A DNA stretch of 29,688 bases. It comes from UBA4416 sp031539425. GTDB taxonomy: Bacteria > Bacteroidota > Bacteroidia > B-17B0 > Aurantibacillaceae. The notes beneath the pieces were generated by a model. It did no database searches. It saw nothing but the letters and a program-made list of their open reading frames with translations, and was not told where the DNA came from. The translations under genes were made by a program, and so were the position numbers. The stretch's first letter is position 1. Each line of letters begins with the position of its first letter. The DNA lies in contig JAVKLI010000023.1 of the NCBI GenBank assembly GCA_031539425.1, positions 1 to 29,688 on the forward strand. Direction: 5' to 3'. Shown piece after piece: positions 15,106-24,249 of this stretch.

Positions 15106-16446
15106 ATGTTTCAATCGCTTACTGATAAAATAAATTTGGCTATAAAAGGCTTAAAAGGTAATGGTAAAATTACAGAAGTTAATGTATCTCAAACTTTAAA
15201 AGATGTTCGTAAATCCTTAATTGAGGCTGATGTTAATTTTAAAATAGCAAAATCATTTATTGATACTGTAAAAGAAAAAGCCCTTGGTCAGCACGTACTC
15301 TCAAGTATTTCGCCTGGTCAATTAATGGTTAAAATTATTAATGAAGAGTTGATAATCCTGATGGGCCATACAAATCAAGAGATTGAACTAACTGGTAATC
15401 CTACCATTATTTTAATGGCAGGGCTTCAAGGTTCAGGTAAAACAACCTTTTCAGGCAAACTAGCCAATTACTTTAAAACAAAAAAAGGAAAAAAACCGCT
15501 TTTGGTAGCATGCGATGTTTATAGGCCTGCGGCTATTGATCAACTTACACAATTAGCCACCCAAATAGGCGTTGATATATATACCAATGTTGATGAAAAA
15601 AATCCAGTATTAATAGCTCAAGCTGCCATTAAACAAGCTAAAGAAAATGGTAATAGTGTTGTGATTATTGATACGGCTGGTCGTTTAGCTATTGATGAAA
15701 AATTAATGACTGAAATAACTGAAATTAAACAAGCTGTTAATCCTTCAGAGATTTTATTTGTAATAGATGCCATGACCGGTCAAGATGCCGTTAATACAGC
15801 CAAAGCATTTAATGATGCGCTTGATTTTACAGGTGTAATAGTTACTAAAGTAGATGGCGATACCAGAGGAGGTGCTGTAATTACAGTTAAGGCTACTGTT
15901 GGCAAACCAATTAAGTTTATTGGAGTTGGCGAAAAAATGGATGCTATAGATGTATTTTACCCTGATAGAATGGCAAGTAGAATACTTGGTATGGGAGATG
16001 TGGTAAGTTTAGTTGAAAAAGCTCAAACACATTTTGACAACGAAGCATTAAAAAAAATAAATAAAAAAATAGCACAAAATAAATTTGATTTATCTGATTT
16101 TTTAACTCAAATAAAACAAGTGAATAAAGTAGGGAGCGCAGCAGATTTAGTGAAAATGATGCCAGGCATAGATAAAAAATTAATACCAAAAGCAGATGTT
16201 CAAGAAAAAAACTTTAAAACTATTGAAGTGGTTATCAATTCTATGACTATGCTAGAAAAAACAAATCCAAATATAATAGATCAAAATCGAAAACTCAGAA
16301 TTGCAAAAGGCAGTGGCACATCTATTAACGATGTAAATAAAATTTTGAAACAATTTGAAGATGCGAAAAATATAACGAAAATGATGCAAAATCCTAATCA
16401 GATGAAGCAACTAGCTAGCAAATTTATGGGAGGACATAATATTTAA
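15106..16446 (+). CDS. ffh: Signal recognition particle protein (SRP54)
   Basis: Ffh binds SRP RNA and the signal sequences of nascent membrane proteins and docks with FtsY. The 446-residue protein has the N domain (1-95), then the G domain with P-loop GLQGSGKTT (106-114), DVYRPAA (137-143), DTAGR (189-193) and TKVDGD (247-252). The methionine-rich M domain follows, with DFLTQIKQVNKVGSAADLVKM and the RNA-binding RIAKGSGTSINDVNKIL segment. The end is rich in Met and Gln, as expected. The GTPase site is intact. folD begins 8 bases downstream, so the two are probably co-transcribed. No SRP RNA gene was found nearby. Confidence 0.98.
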   Translation: MFQSLTDKINLAIKGLKGNGKITEVNVSQTLKDVRKSLIEADVNFKIAKSFIDTVKEKALGQHVLSSISPGQLMVKIINEELIILMGHTNQEIELTGNPTIILMAGLQGSGKTTFSGKLANYFKTKKGKKPLLVACDVYRPAAIDQLTQLATQIGVDIYTNVDEKNPVLIAQAAIKQAKENGNSVVIIDTAGRLAIDEKLMTEITEIKQAVNPSEILFVIDAMTGQDAVNTAKAFNDALDFTGVIVTKVDGDTRGGAVITVKATVGKPIKFIGVGEKMDAIDVFYPDRMASRILGMGDVVSLVEKAQTHFDNEALKKINKKIAQNKFDLSDFLTQIKQVNKVGSAADLVKMMPGIDKKLIPKADVQEKNFKTIEVVINSMTMLEKTNPNIIDQNRKLRIAKGSGTSINDVNKILKQFEDAKNITKMMQNPNQMKQLASKFMGGHNI

Positions 16447-16454
16447 TTTGTATA

Positions 16455-17327
16455 ATGAAACTAATAGACGGTAAACAAACTGCTGAAAATATTAAACTAG
16501 AAATTGCAGCTGAAGTAAAACAATTACTCTTAACTACAAAAAAAACACCTTGTTTGGCAGCTATTATTGTTGGTTCTAACCCTGCATCAGTTACTTATGT
16601 TAAAAATAAAATAGCAGCCTGTGAACAAGTAGGTTTTAAATCAGTTTTAATTCAATTAAATGAAACCATATCTCAAGAAGATTTGTTAATTGAAATAAAA
16701 AAGATAAATGAAGACTGTACGATAAATGGCTATATAGTTCAATTACCCTTACCCAATCATATTTGCACAGATACAATTATTAATAGTATTAATCCAACTA
16801 AAGATGTAGATGGTTTCCATCCACTTAATCTTGGTAAAATGATATTAAACCAATCAACCTTTATAAGTGCAACACCACTTGGTATTAGCACTTTACTAAA
16901 AAAATATAAAATTAATACCACTGGCAAACATTGCATAGTAATTGGTAGAAGTAATATTGTGGGTACTCCAATTAGTTTACTATTATCAAAAAATTCAGAA
17001 ATTGGAAATTGTACCGTTACACTTTGTCATAGCAAAACAGAAAATTTAAAACAACATACTTTACAAGCAGATATTATTATTGCTGCAATAGGAATACCTC
17101 ATTTTTTAACTGCCGATATGGTAAAACAAGATGTTATAGTAATAGATGTAGGTATTAATAAAATAAAATCTTCGCAAACCAAAAGTGGATTTAAAATTGT
17201 GGGCGATGTTCATTTTGAAGAGGTGAGTAAAAAGGCATCTTACATTACTCCAGTACCAGGTGGCGTAGGCCCTATGACTATTGTATCGTTAATTCAAAAT
17301 ACCTTACAAGCTTTTAAAGAAAATTAA
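16455..17327 (+). CDS. folD: Bifunctional methylenetetrahydrofolate dehydrogenase/cyclohydrolase
   Basis: FolD oxidises 5,10-methylene-THF to methenyl-THF and hydrolyses it to 10-formyl-THF in the cytoplasm. The 290-residue protein shows SVTYVKNKIAACEQVGF (45-61) with the catalytic Lys52 of the YxxxK motif, QLPLPNH (95-101), DVDGFHPLN with Asp118, the nucleotide-binding IGRSNIVGTPISLLL block, and the C-terminal TPVPGGVGPMTI motif. It is the end of the ffh-folD pair and its stop codon sits inside a hairpin shared with the converging VWA gene. It complements gcvT in supplying one-carbon units. Confidence 0.97.
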   Translation: MKLIDGKQTAENIKLEIAAEVKQLLLTTKKTPCLAAIIVGSNPASVTYVKNKIAACEQVGFKSVLIQLNETISQEDLLIEIKKINEDCTINGYIVQLPLPNHICTDTIINSINPTKDVDGFHPLNLGKMILNQSTFISATPLGISTLLKKYKINTTGKHCIVIGRSNIVGTPISLLLSKNSEIGNCTVTLCHSKTENLKQHTLQADIIIAAIGIPHFLTADMVKQDVIVIDVGINKIKSSQTKSGFKIVGDVHFEEVSKKASYITPVPGGVGPMTIVSLIQNTLQAFKEN

Positions 17328-17351
17328 CTTTTACTATTTTTTAAAAGTTAA
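17324..17351. terminator. Bidirectional hairpin joining the stops of folD and the VWA gene
   Basis: TTAACTTTT (17324-17332) and AAAAGTTAA (17343-17351) form a perfect 9-bp stem with a 10-base loop containing a T run. Both convergent stop codons lie within it. The stem is A-T rich, so strength is doubtful, but the position between converging genes fits a shared terminator. Confidence 0.5.
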
Positions 17352-19366
17352 ATTAAACCATTATACTTTCTAAAGCCCCATTCAAAACCTAAAAATAGAA
17401 TAGCTAAAAATAATAACCATTTTAAATTAATTAAGGAGTTATACTCTTTAATTTCGTGCAATTCATTTGGCCATTTACTTTTATTTTTTAATAATGAATC
17501 TTGTAAGTTATTAAATTGATTTGAGTAAAATATAGCACCATTACTTTGCTTAGAAAGCTGATATAAAAAGGCTTGGTTTGAACTGGAGTTTTGTTTTTCT
17601 TCTAAAAATTCATTAATAATAATTTGCCCCTTTTTAAAATACGTTTTATTTTGATAAACAGTAGAGGCTTCAAATTGATAAGTTCCTTTAGAAAAAAAAC
17701 CAGCATTAATGCTATAATAAGATGCTTGTTTATTAAACATAAACTCATATTTTTTATTTTGTGCATCTGTTAGTGTCAGCTTTACATCGGGCTCTGTAAT
17801 TGGCTCATACGATTGGTTAAATAATTCCACATTAAATTTTATTTCTTCAGTTTCATCTATGATAGCTTCTGTTTGTGCTCTAAAAAAAGACTTGTCTGCT
17901 TTTGTAGATAAGTACTGAATTGTTTTAAAAATTAACTCATCAAATAGGTCAAAATTATTTTCTAATTTATAATGATGCATACGCCATAACCACAAACCAT
18001 TACCAGTAAAAACAGCCTGTTTAGTATTATTCATTTCATTAAAATAAAACAATGGCTTGTGTTTTTGATACATTAACACAAAGTTAGTTGCAATAGTTGT
18101 AGGTTGTATATTTTGATTGATAATGGGTGGGTATAATGAAATAAAATCTTTGAGTTTAGTATTTAAAATAAATAATTTAAAATCTAAATTTAATGTTGCC
18201 GATGTTTCAACATCTGTATGCTTAAATTTAGTAGTACTTGGCGTTAATGGGAAATTGGAATTAATTAAAAATAAAGGTTTTTGCTGAAACTCAACATTTG
18301 TTGATATTGAATTTGGTAATTCATTTATCTGATGTAAGATGATTAGTGAATATGGATTAATTTTATTTTTAAATTCATTTACAAAAGCTAACTCAATTTC
18401 AAATGATGGTTGCTTTTTTAAAATTTCTACCAAGCATGCAATATCAGGGTGAGGGGTTTGGGCTAATATTAAAATTTTGTTTTTTACATTAACCGTTTCA
18501 ATAGCAAAACTTTGACTATTATTTAATTTGTTTTGATCATTTTTAATTGATTGCAATTGCACAGAGTAATAATGAACCCCTAATGAATTTGAAGGAATTG
18601 AAAATTTATAGGTATTTGTAAATTGTGAATTATTGATTATTACAGGTGCTTTTTTTACTAACACATTATTTTCAAAAATGCTCAATTCGGTTACTTTACC
18701 AGATAAATTTTTGGCATTCACTATTACTTCTAAAGAAAATTCATTATTTAAAAATACAATTTCATTGTGTTTTATTTTTTGTATCCAAACATCACTTTGT
18801 TTGGCCGTATCTCCTAATGCTATTGTATAGATAGGTAAATTGAGCTTTGCTGTTTGATAAGTTACATCAAACCCTGTATTATAATTACCATCAGTAGCCA
18901 TAATGATAGCAGCTATTTTTTGGTTTTTGTCCATACTTTCAATTTTATTAAAAACAGCAGATAGATTCGTTTCTTTACCTTTAAAATCAATGGTTTTAAA
19001 TGGTTTAATATCAGAATCAAATTGATATTTTACAACTTCATATTCATTACTTAAATTTAAACACATTGTATTTAAAGCTTTTAGATATTCTGTTTTAATT
19101 TGCAACGAATCTTTATTTAATGCAATAGACATTGAATTATCTTGAGCAATAAATAAAATTGGCTTTACTGTTTTAATGGCAGATTGTTGAATAATAGGAT
19201 TAAATAACAAAAGTGATAGGATTGAGGCAACCACCATTCTACAAAAAAATAATACAGAAACGGTTTTAAAAGTTAATGTTTGATATTTTTTATCTTTAAA
19301 ATAAAAAAAACAAGCAATTGCCCCCCCTATAAGTATTGATACAATAAAGCAAGTAACAAACAACAT
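17348..19366 (-). CDS. Membrane-anchored VWA-domain protein of Bacteroidota type
   Basis: 672 residues. Two hydrophobic helices at the N-terminus (about 2-21 and 36-57) and one at the C-terminus (about 649-664, LKWLLFLAILFLGFEWG) anchor a large extracytoplasmic part. A von Willebrand A-like domain begins at 70 with the metal site DNSMS (76-80) and continues to MATDGNYNTG (157-166). Later come beta-sandwich-like stretches, a segment near 293-400 that resembles the glutamine-amidotransferase-like fold seen in related proteins, and another Ig-like region near 510-590. The MIDAS residues look usable. Such proteins are common in Bacteroidota and are of unknown function, perhaps scaffolds or sensors in the envelope. 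It follows fabG by 27 bases, which may mean shared transcription. Confidence 0.8.
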   Translation of the reverse strand: MLFVTCFIVSILIGGAIACFFYFKDKKYQTLTFKTVSVLFFCRMVVASILSLLLFNPIIQQSAIKTVKPILFIAQDNSMSIALNKDSLQIKTEYLKALNTMCLNLSNEYEVVKYQFDSDIKPFKTIDFKGKETNLSAVFNKIESMDKNQKIAAIIMATDGNYNTGFDVTYQTAKLNLPIYTIALGDTAKQSDVWIQKIKHNEIVFLNNEFSLEVIVNAKNLSGKVTELSIFENNVLVKKAPVIINNSQFTNTYKFSIPSNSLGVHYYSVQLQSIKNDQNKLNNSQSFAIETVNVKNKILILAQTPHPDIACLVEILKKQPSFEIELAFVNEFKNKINPYSLIILHQINELPNSISTNVEFQQKPLFLINSNFPLTPSTTKFKHTDVETSATLNLDFKLFILNTKLKDFISLYPPIINQNIQPTTIATNFVLMYQKHKPLFYFNEMNNTKQAVFTGNGLWLWRMHHYKLENNFDLFDELIFKTIQYLSTKADKSFFRAQTEAIIDETEEIKFNVELFNQSYEPITEPDVKLTLTDAQNKKYEFMFNKQASYYSINAGFFSKGTYQFEASTVYQNKTYFKKGQIIINEFLEEKQNSSSNQAFLYQLSKQSNGAIFYSNQFNNLQDSLLKNKSKWPNELHEIKEYNSLINLKWLLFLAILFLGFEWGFRKYNGLI

Positions 19367-19393
19367 TAAATTAATATTTAAAAGTCGGCTGTT

Positions 19394-20140
19394 TTAGGTT
19401 AACATACCGCCACACACATTAATGCATTGCCCTGTAATATACTGACTTAAATCGCTGGCTAAAAACAATGCTAAGTTTGCTACATCATCTGGTTGCCCAC
19501 CTTTTTTTAATGGAATTGAATTACGCCATTGCTCAACTACTTTTTCGTCTAAGGCTGCTGTCATTTCTGTTTCAATAAACCCTGGTGCAATAGCATTTGA
19601 ACGGATATTACGTGAGCCTAATTCCAATGCTACTGACTTAGTAAACCCTATAATTCCAGCTTTTGATGCGGCATAATTAGATTGACCAGCATTTCCTTTT
19701 ACGCCTACTACAGAGCTTAAATTGATGATAGAGCCATATTTATTTTTAAGCATCGGTTTTTGAACTGCTTTAACAAAATTAAATACTGATTTAAGGTTAG
19801 CACTCATCACCTCATCCCAATGTTGCTCTGTCATTCTTAATAATAAATTATCTTTTGTAATACCCGCATTATTTACCAAAATGTGAATTGTGCCAAAGTC
19901 GTTTACAATATCATTTGTTAATTTATCAGTTGCTGCAAAATCAGCAGCATCGCTTTGATAGCCTTTTGCTTTGATGCCATATTGTTGAAGCTCTATTTCA
20001 AATTGTTTTGCTTTTTCGGCCGAATTTAAAAATGTGAAAGCCACATTACAGCCTTGCTCTGCAAATTTAGTTACAATGCCTTTACCAATGCCTCTTGTTC
20101 CCCCTGTTATTAGGGCAACTTTGTTTTCTAATAATTTCAT
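19394..20140 (-). CDS. fabG: 3-oxoacyl-[acyl-carrier-protein] reductase
   Basis: FabG reduces beta-ketoacyl-ACP with NADPH in the elongation cycle of fatty-acid synthesis. The 248-residue short-chain dehydrogenase has the cofactor-binding GGTRGIGKG (13-21), NNAGIT (90-95), the catalytic serine in LSSVVG (Ser143) and YAASK (156-160) with Tyr156 and Lys160. The NAIAPGFIETEMT segment and the end ITGQCINVCGGML are those of FabG rather than of generic SDR enzymes. Other fab genes and acpP are not in the window. It precedes the VWA gene on the same strand. Confidence 0.94.
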   Translation of the reverse strand: MKLLENKVALITGGTRGIGKGIVTKFAEQGCNVAFTFLNSAEKAKQFEIELQQYGIKAKGYQSDAADFAATDKLTNDIVNDFGTIHILVNNAGITKDNLLLRMTEQHWDEVMSANLKSVFNFVKAVQKPMLKNKYGSIINLSSVVGVKGNAGQSNYAASKAGIIGFTKSVALELGSRNIRSNAIAPGFIETEMTAALDEKVVEQWRNSIPLKKGGQPDDVANLALFLASDLSQYITGQCINVCGGMLT

Positions 20141-20260
20141 GTTAAAATGGATAAATATGTGATGATTGTTTAATTATAAATATAACTTATGGAACCTTAT
20201 TTTGTAGTTGGTAAATGTAAATAATTTGAGCATTTAATTACTTTACTTTTTTGATAATTG

Positions 20261-20294
20261 TTGGTTCAGAGGCTAATGATTTTAATTACCTTCG
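20261..20294 (+). promoter_or_regulatory. Candidate ettA promoter (TTG-N23-TACCTTCG)
   Basis: TACCTTCG (20287-20294) differs from TAnnTTTG at one base, with TTG at 20261-20263 and a 23-base spacer, at the upper end of the accepted range. Transcription would start roughly 15 bases before the ettA ATG. It is the only paired candidate upstream of ettA. Confidence 0.45.
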
Positions 20295-20316
20295 CAAACT
20301 AAAAAAATAAAAAAAT

Positions 20317-22005
20317 ATGTCAGAAGAAGGAAGACAAATCATTTACAGTATGGTGAATGTTTCTAAAATTCATCCACCACAAAAACAAGTTTTAAAAGAT
20401 ATTTATATTTCATTTTACTATGGTGCTAAAATAGGCGTGCTAGGGCTAAATGGTTCTGGAAAATCTTCATTGTTACGAATTATAGCAGGAATTGATAAGG
20501 ATTATTTAGGCGAAATACACCAATCTCCCAATTATACTATTGGATTACTAGAGCAAGAGCCAAAGTTAGACGACTCTAAAACAGTTATAGAAATTGTAAG
20601 AGAGGGTGCTCAAAAACACATTGATATTCTTAACGAGTACGAGGAAGTAAATAATAAATTTAGTGATGAAGATATGTTAAATAGCCCCGAAAAGATGGAT
20701 AAGCTTATTGCTCGTCAAGCGGCGTTACAAGATTTAATTGACCAATACGATTTATGGAATTTAGATAACCGTTTAGAATTAGCTATGGAGGCCTTACGTT
20801 GCCCAAAAAGCGACACGTCTATCAACATATTATCTGGTGGAGAACGTAGGCGGGTAGCGCTTTGCAGACTTTTACTACAAGAACCCGATATTTTATTATT
20901 AGATGAACCCACCAACCATTTAGATGCCGAAAGTGTTGATTGGCTCGAACAACATTTAAAACAATATAAAGGCACAGTAATTGCCGTAACCCACGATAGA
21001 TACTTTTTAGATAACGTAGCGGGTTGGATATTAGAGCTAGATAGGGGCGAAGGTATTCCATGGAAAGGTAACTACTCATCGTGGTTAGAACAAAAAGGTA
21101 ACCGTTTAAAACAAGAAGAAAAAACAGAAAGTAAGCGTCAAAAAACTTTAGCACGTGAGTTAGAATGGGTTAAACAAGGCGTAAAAGGCAGAGGCGTTAA
21201 GCAAAAAGCAAGGTTAAGCAATTATGATAAATTATTAAACGAAGACATTAAAGAAAAAGAAGAACGCCTAGAACTCTTTATTCCTAATGGGCCACGCCTT
21301 GGTAATGAAGTAATAGAAGCTATCAATGTTGCCAAAGGTTTTGACGATAGATTACTATACGAAAATTTAAATTTTAAACTACCTCCAGCCGGAATAGTTG
21401 GTATAATAGGCCCTAACGGTGCTGGTAAAACCACTTTGTTTAAACTCATTATGAATGAATTGCAACCCAATAGTGGTGATTTTAAAGTAGGAAGTACGGT
21501 TAAAATTTCGTATGTAGATCAAACACATAAAGATTTAGACCCTTCAAAAACAGTTTATGATGTGCTTAGTGGCGGCTTAGATAACATAATGCTTGGCGGT
21601 AAAAGCATGAATGCCAGAGCTTATATTTCAAAATTTAACTTTTCGGGTAGCGATCAAGGCAAAAAAGTATCAGTATTATCGGGTGGAGAACGAAACAGAC
21701 TGCACCTTGCCATGGCTTTAAAGGAAGAAGGCAACGTGTTGTTGTTAGATGAGCCTACAAACGACTTAGATGTTAATACGTTAAGAGCTTTAGAAGAAGG
21801 CCTTGAAAGCTTTGCAGGCTGCGCTGTAATCATTAGCCACGACCGTTGGTTTTTAGATAGGGTATGTACCCACATATTAGCATTTGAAGGTGATAGTACT
21901 GTGTGTTGGTTTGAAGGCACTTACAGTGAATATGAAGAGAATCGTAAAAAACGATTAGGCAATATAGAACCTAAAAGACCGAGGTATAAAAAATTAACAG
22001 TGTAA
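20317..22005 (+). CDS. ettA: ABC-F ATPase, energy-dependent translational throttle (EttA)
   Basis: A 562-residue cytoplasmic ABC-F protein without membrane segments. It has two nucleotide-binding domains: Walker A GLNGSGKSS (43-51) and GPNGAGKTT (365-373), signatures LSGGERRR (172-179) and LSGGERNR, and Walker B plus catalytic glutamate in LLLDEPTNHLD (Glu197) and LLLDEPTNDLD. The inter-domain linker (about 245-325) is long and charged, with the TLARELEWVKQGVKGRG stretch typical of the P-site tRNA-interaction motif. Length and order match EttA (about 555 residues), which binds the ribosomal E site and gates the first peptide bond according to ADP/ATP. It converges on dnaK. Confidence 0.93.
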   Translation: MSEEGRQIIYSMVNVSKIHPPQKQVLKDIYISFYYGAKIGVLGLNGSGKSSLLRIIAGIDKDYLGEIHQSPNYTIGLLEQEPKLDDSKTVIEIVREGAQKHIDILNEYEEVNNKFSDEDMLNSPEKMDKLIARQAALQDLIDQYDLWNLDNRLELAMEALRCPKSDTSINILSGGERRRVALCRLLLQEPDILLLDEPTNHLDAESVDWLEQHLKQYKGTVIAVTHDRYFLDNVAGWILELDRGEGIPWKGNYSSWLEQKGNRLKQEEKTESKRQKTLARELEWVKQGVKGRGVKQKARLSNYDKLLNEDIKEKEERLELFIPNGPRLGNEVIEAINVAKGFDDRLLYENLNFKLPPAGIVGIIGPNGAGKTTLFKLIMNELQPNSGDFKVGSTVKISYVDQTHKDLDPSKTVYDVLSGGLDNIMLGGKSMNARAYISKFNFSGSDQGKKVSVLSGGERNRLHLAMALKEEGNVLLLDEPTNDLDVNTLRALEEGLESFAGCAVIISHDRWFLDRVCTHILAFEGDSTVCWFEGTYSEYEENRKKRLGNIEPKRPRYKKLTV

Positions 22006-22122
22006 TTTTTATCTTTAGATATGGTGTAACAGACCGCTTTAATAATTTGTATTAAACTACAAATTTAAGTTTTGATTAAGCATCATTAATTTGAAATAAA
22101 CATATTTTATCACCTTGTTATG

Positions 22123-22162
22123 TAACGCACAAAGGCTGCCAAATGGCAGCCTTTGTGCGTTA
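22123..22162. terminator. 19-bp perfect hairpin between ettA and dnaK
   Basis: TAACGCACAAAGGCTGCCA and its exact complement are separated by two bases, the strongest stem in the window. It lies 18 bases after the dnaK stop and 117 bases after the ettA stop, so it probably ends both. There is no U-tract on either strand; termination may use the CCTTTGTG part or another factor. An alternative is a processing or stability element for the dnaK mRNA. Confidence 0.65.
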
Positions 22163-22179
22163 AACAAAATAAATAATCA

Positions 22180-24099
22180 TTATTTAACTTCTTCGTAATC
22201 TACATCAGTTACAGTTTCTGATTTAGGCCCTTTGTTGTCTCCCTGCGCATTATCAGTACTGCCTGCTTGTGCGCCTGCATCAGCGCCACTTTTTTGGTTC
22301 ATAGCTTCATACATTTCTTTTGATACAGTTTCCCAAGCAGTATTTAAAGCAGTGATGGCTGCGTCAATATCTGCAATGTTTTTGGCGGCATGTGCTGTTT
22401 TTAAATTGGTTAAAGCTGTTTCTATACTGCTTTTTTTATCGGCAGGTATTTTATCGCCATATTCTGATAATTGTTTTTCAGACGTAAAAATTAAAGTGTC
22501 AGCGGCATTAATTTTATCTACCTCTTCTTTAGCTTTTTTATCTGCTTCGGCATTCATTTCTGCTTCACGCTTCATTTTTTCAATATCCTCTTTACTTATG
22601 CCAGATGAAGCTTCAATTCTAATGTTTTGAGCCTTACCCGTAGCCTTATCTTTTGCCGATACAGATAATATACCGTTAGCATCAATATCAAAGGTTACTT
22701 CAATTTGAGGTACGCCACGTTTGGCAGGCATAATACCATCTAGGTTAAATTGCCCAATGGTTCTGTTATCTTTTGCCATTGGTCTTTCGCCTTGCAACAC
22801 ATGTAATTGTACGCTTGGTTGATTATCACTAGCTGTTGAAAATGTTTCTGTTTTTTTAGAGGGAATGGTGGTATTTGATTCGATAAGTTTTGTAAACACT
22901 CCGCCATAGGTTTCTATACCTAATGATAGAGGTGTAACGTCTAGTAATAAAACATCTTTTACTTCGCCTGTTAATACCCCACCTTGTATAGCAGCGCCTA
23001 GCGCTACTACTTCATCTGGATTTACGCCTTTACTTGGAGTTTTACCAAAAAACTTTTCTACTGCATTTTGAACGGCTGGTATACGTGTAGACCCCCCCAC
23101 TAATATAATTTCATGTATATCTGTGGTAGATAAACCTGCATTGCTTAAGGCTGATTTGCATGGTTCAATAGTGCGTTTTATTAACGAGTCTGCCATTTGT
23201 TCAAACTTGGCACGGGTTAAGGTTTTTACCAAGTGTTTTGGTATGCCATTTACTGGCATAATGTATGGCAAATTTATTTCCGATGTGGTAGTGCTCGATA
23301 GTTCTATCTTAGCCTTTTCTGCCGCCTCTTTAAGACGTTGCAGAGCCATAGGATCTTTTTTTAAATCGATAGCTTCTTCTTTTTTAAATTCATCAGCTAA
23401 CCAATCTATAATAACTTGATCAAAATCATCGCCGCCTAAGTGTGTATCACCATCGGTTGCCTTTACTTCAAATACACCATCACCAAGTTCTAGTACCGAT
23501 ACGTCGTGTGTACCACCACCGCAGTCAAACACTACAATTTTCATATCTTTACCTTTTTTATCCATTCCGTAGGCTAAAGCTGCTGCTGTAGGCTCGTTGA
23601 TGATACGCTTCACTTTTAGTCCTGCAATTTCGCCAGCTTCTTTGGTAGCTTGGCGCTGCGCATCGTTAAAATAAGCAGGTACAGTAATAACAGCTTCATC
23701 TACGGTGGTTCCTAAAAAATCTTCAGCTGTTTTTTTCATTTTTTGTAAAATAATAGCCGATATTTCTTGAGCTGTATAATTTCTATCGTCAATAGTAACG
23801 CGAGGCGTGTTGTTATCGCCTTTTACTACTTTGTAGGTCATACGGGGGATTTCTTTTTGAGCTTCATCAAAATTAATACCCATAAATCGTTTAATAGATG
23901 AAATGGTTTTGGTTGGGTTGGTAATCGCCTGGCGTTTCGCAGGGTCGCCTACTTTACGTTCGCCCCCTTCTATAAACGCTACTACTGATGGCGTAGTACG
24001 TTTACCTTCATTATTTGCAATTACTACTGCCTCGTTACCTTCCATTACAGATACACAACTATTTGTAGTACCTAAATCTATTCCTATAATTTTTCCCAT
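22180..24099 (-). CDS. dnaK: Chaperone protein DnaK (Hsp70)
   Basis: 639 residues with the whole Hsp70 plan. The ATPase domain begins GIDLGTTNSCVSVMEG, has the phosphate-binding VVFDCGGGTHDVSVLELG segment and LVGGSTRIPAVQ. The linker DVLLLDVTPLSLGIETYGG leads to the substrate-binding beta-domain with GIMPAKRGVPQIEVTFDID. The helical lid ends in an acidic DVDYEEVK tail. It folds and disaggregates client proteins with DnaJ and GrpE, neither of which is adjacent. Transcription appears to begin a short distance upstream from a possible sigma-54-like or -7-type promoter. A perfect hairpin follows its stop. Confidence 0.98.
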   Translation of the reverse strand: MGKIIGIDLGTTNSCVSVMEGNEAVVIANNEGKRTTPSVVAFIEGGERKVGDPAKRQAITNPTKTISSIKRFMGINFDEAQKEIPRMTYKVVKGDNNTPRVTIDDRNYTAQEISAIILQKMKKTAEDFLGTTVDEAVITVPAYFNDAQRQATKEAGEIAGLKVKRIINEPTAAALAYGMDKKGKDMKIVVFDCGGGTHDVSVLELGDGVFEVKATDGDTHLGGDDFDQVIIDWLADEFKKEEAIDLKKDPMALQRLKEAAEKAKIELSSTTTSEINLPYIMPVNGIPKHLVKTLTRAKFEQMADSLIKRTIEPCKSALSNAGLSTTDIHEIILVGGSTRIPAVQNAVEKFFGKTPSKGVNPDEVVALGAAIQGGVLTGEVKDVLLLDVTPLSLGIETYGGVFTKLIESNTTIPSKKTETFSTASDNQPSVQLHVLQGERPMAKDNRTIGQFNLDGIMPAKRGVPQIEVTFDIDANGILSVSAKDKATGKAQNIRIEASSGISKEDIEKMKREAEMNAEADKKAKEEVDKINAADTLIFTSEKQLSEYGDKIPADKKSSIETALTNLKTAHAAKNIADIDAAITALNTAWETVSKEMYEAMNQKSGADAGAQAGSTDNAQGDNKGPKSETVTDVDYEEVK

Positions 24100-24132
24100 A
24101 ATTTGAGTTTTTAATGTTTTATTCTAAAACCT

Positions 24133-24149
24133 TAACAAACTATATGCCA
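24133..24149 (-). promoter_or_regulatory. Candidate dnaK promoter, sigma-54-like (TGGCAT-N5-TTGT)
   Basis: On the minus strand TGGCATATAGTTTGTTA matches the -24/-12 pattern TGGCAC-N5-TTGC with correct spacing of GG and the -12 G, but T replaces the final C. The 5' half belongs to a wider inverted repeat: TGCCACA (24145-24151) and TGTGGCA (24177-24183). An alternative reading is a -7 box, ATAGTTTG, one base from consensus. Either gives a leader of about 20 bases. Sigma-54 control of a chaperone gene is inference. Confidence 0.4.
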
Positions 24150-24212
24150 CAAAATAGATTTGAAAAAAAATGTCAATGTGGCAGAAATGAAGTTTAAAAA
24201 TGAATTTAAACT

Positions 24213-24229
24213 TTATAACAATGTTATAA
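24213..24229. promoter_or_regulatory. 17-base palindrome in the dnaK/HD divergent spacer
   Basis: TTATAAC-AAT-GTTATAA is a perfect 7-bp inverted repeat with a three-base centre, 13 bases upstream of the HD-gene -7 box and therefore over its -33 region. It has the form of an operator for a dimeric regulator. No protein is known to bind it; chance is possible in such AT-rich DNA. Confidence 0.4.
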
Positions 24230-24241
24230 CGCTCTAAATAT

Positions 24242-24249
24242 TACATTTG
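24242..24249 (+). promoter_or_regulatory. -7 box of the HD-domain gene
   Basis: TACATTTG is a perfect TAnnTTTG match. It overlaps the earliest possible TTG start (24247). If used, transcription begins near 24256 and translation must start downstream, most simply at the TTG at 24265. No TTG -33 box is seen; the 17-base palindrome occupies that place. Confidence 0.5.

Noticed and set aside
22232..23419. Long open frames on the plus strand opposite dnaK
   Set aside because: They mirror dnaK codons, have low-complexity Ser/Ala/Leu composition and resemble no family.
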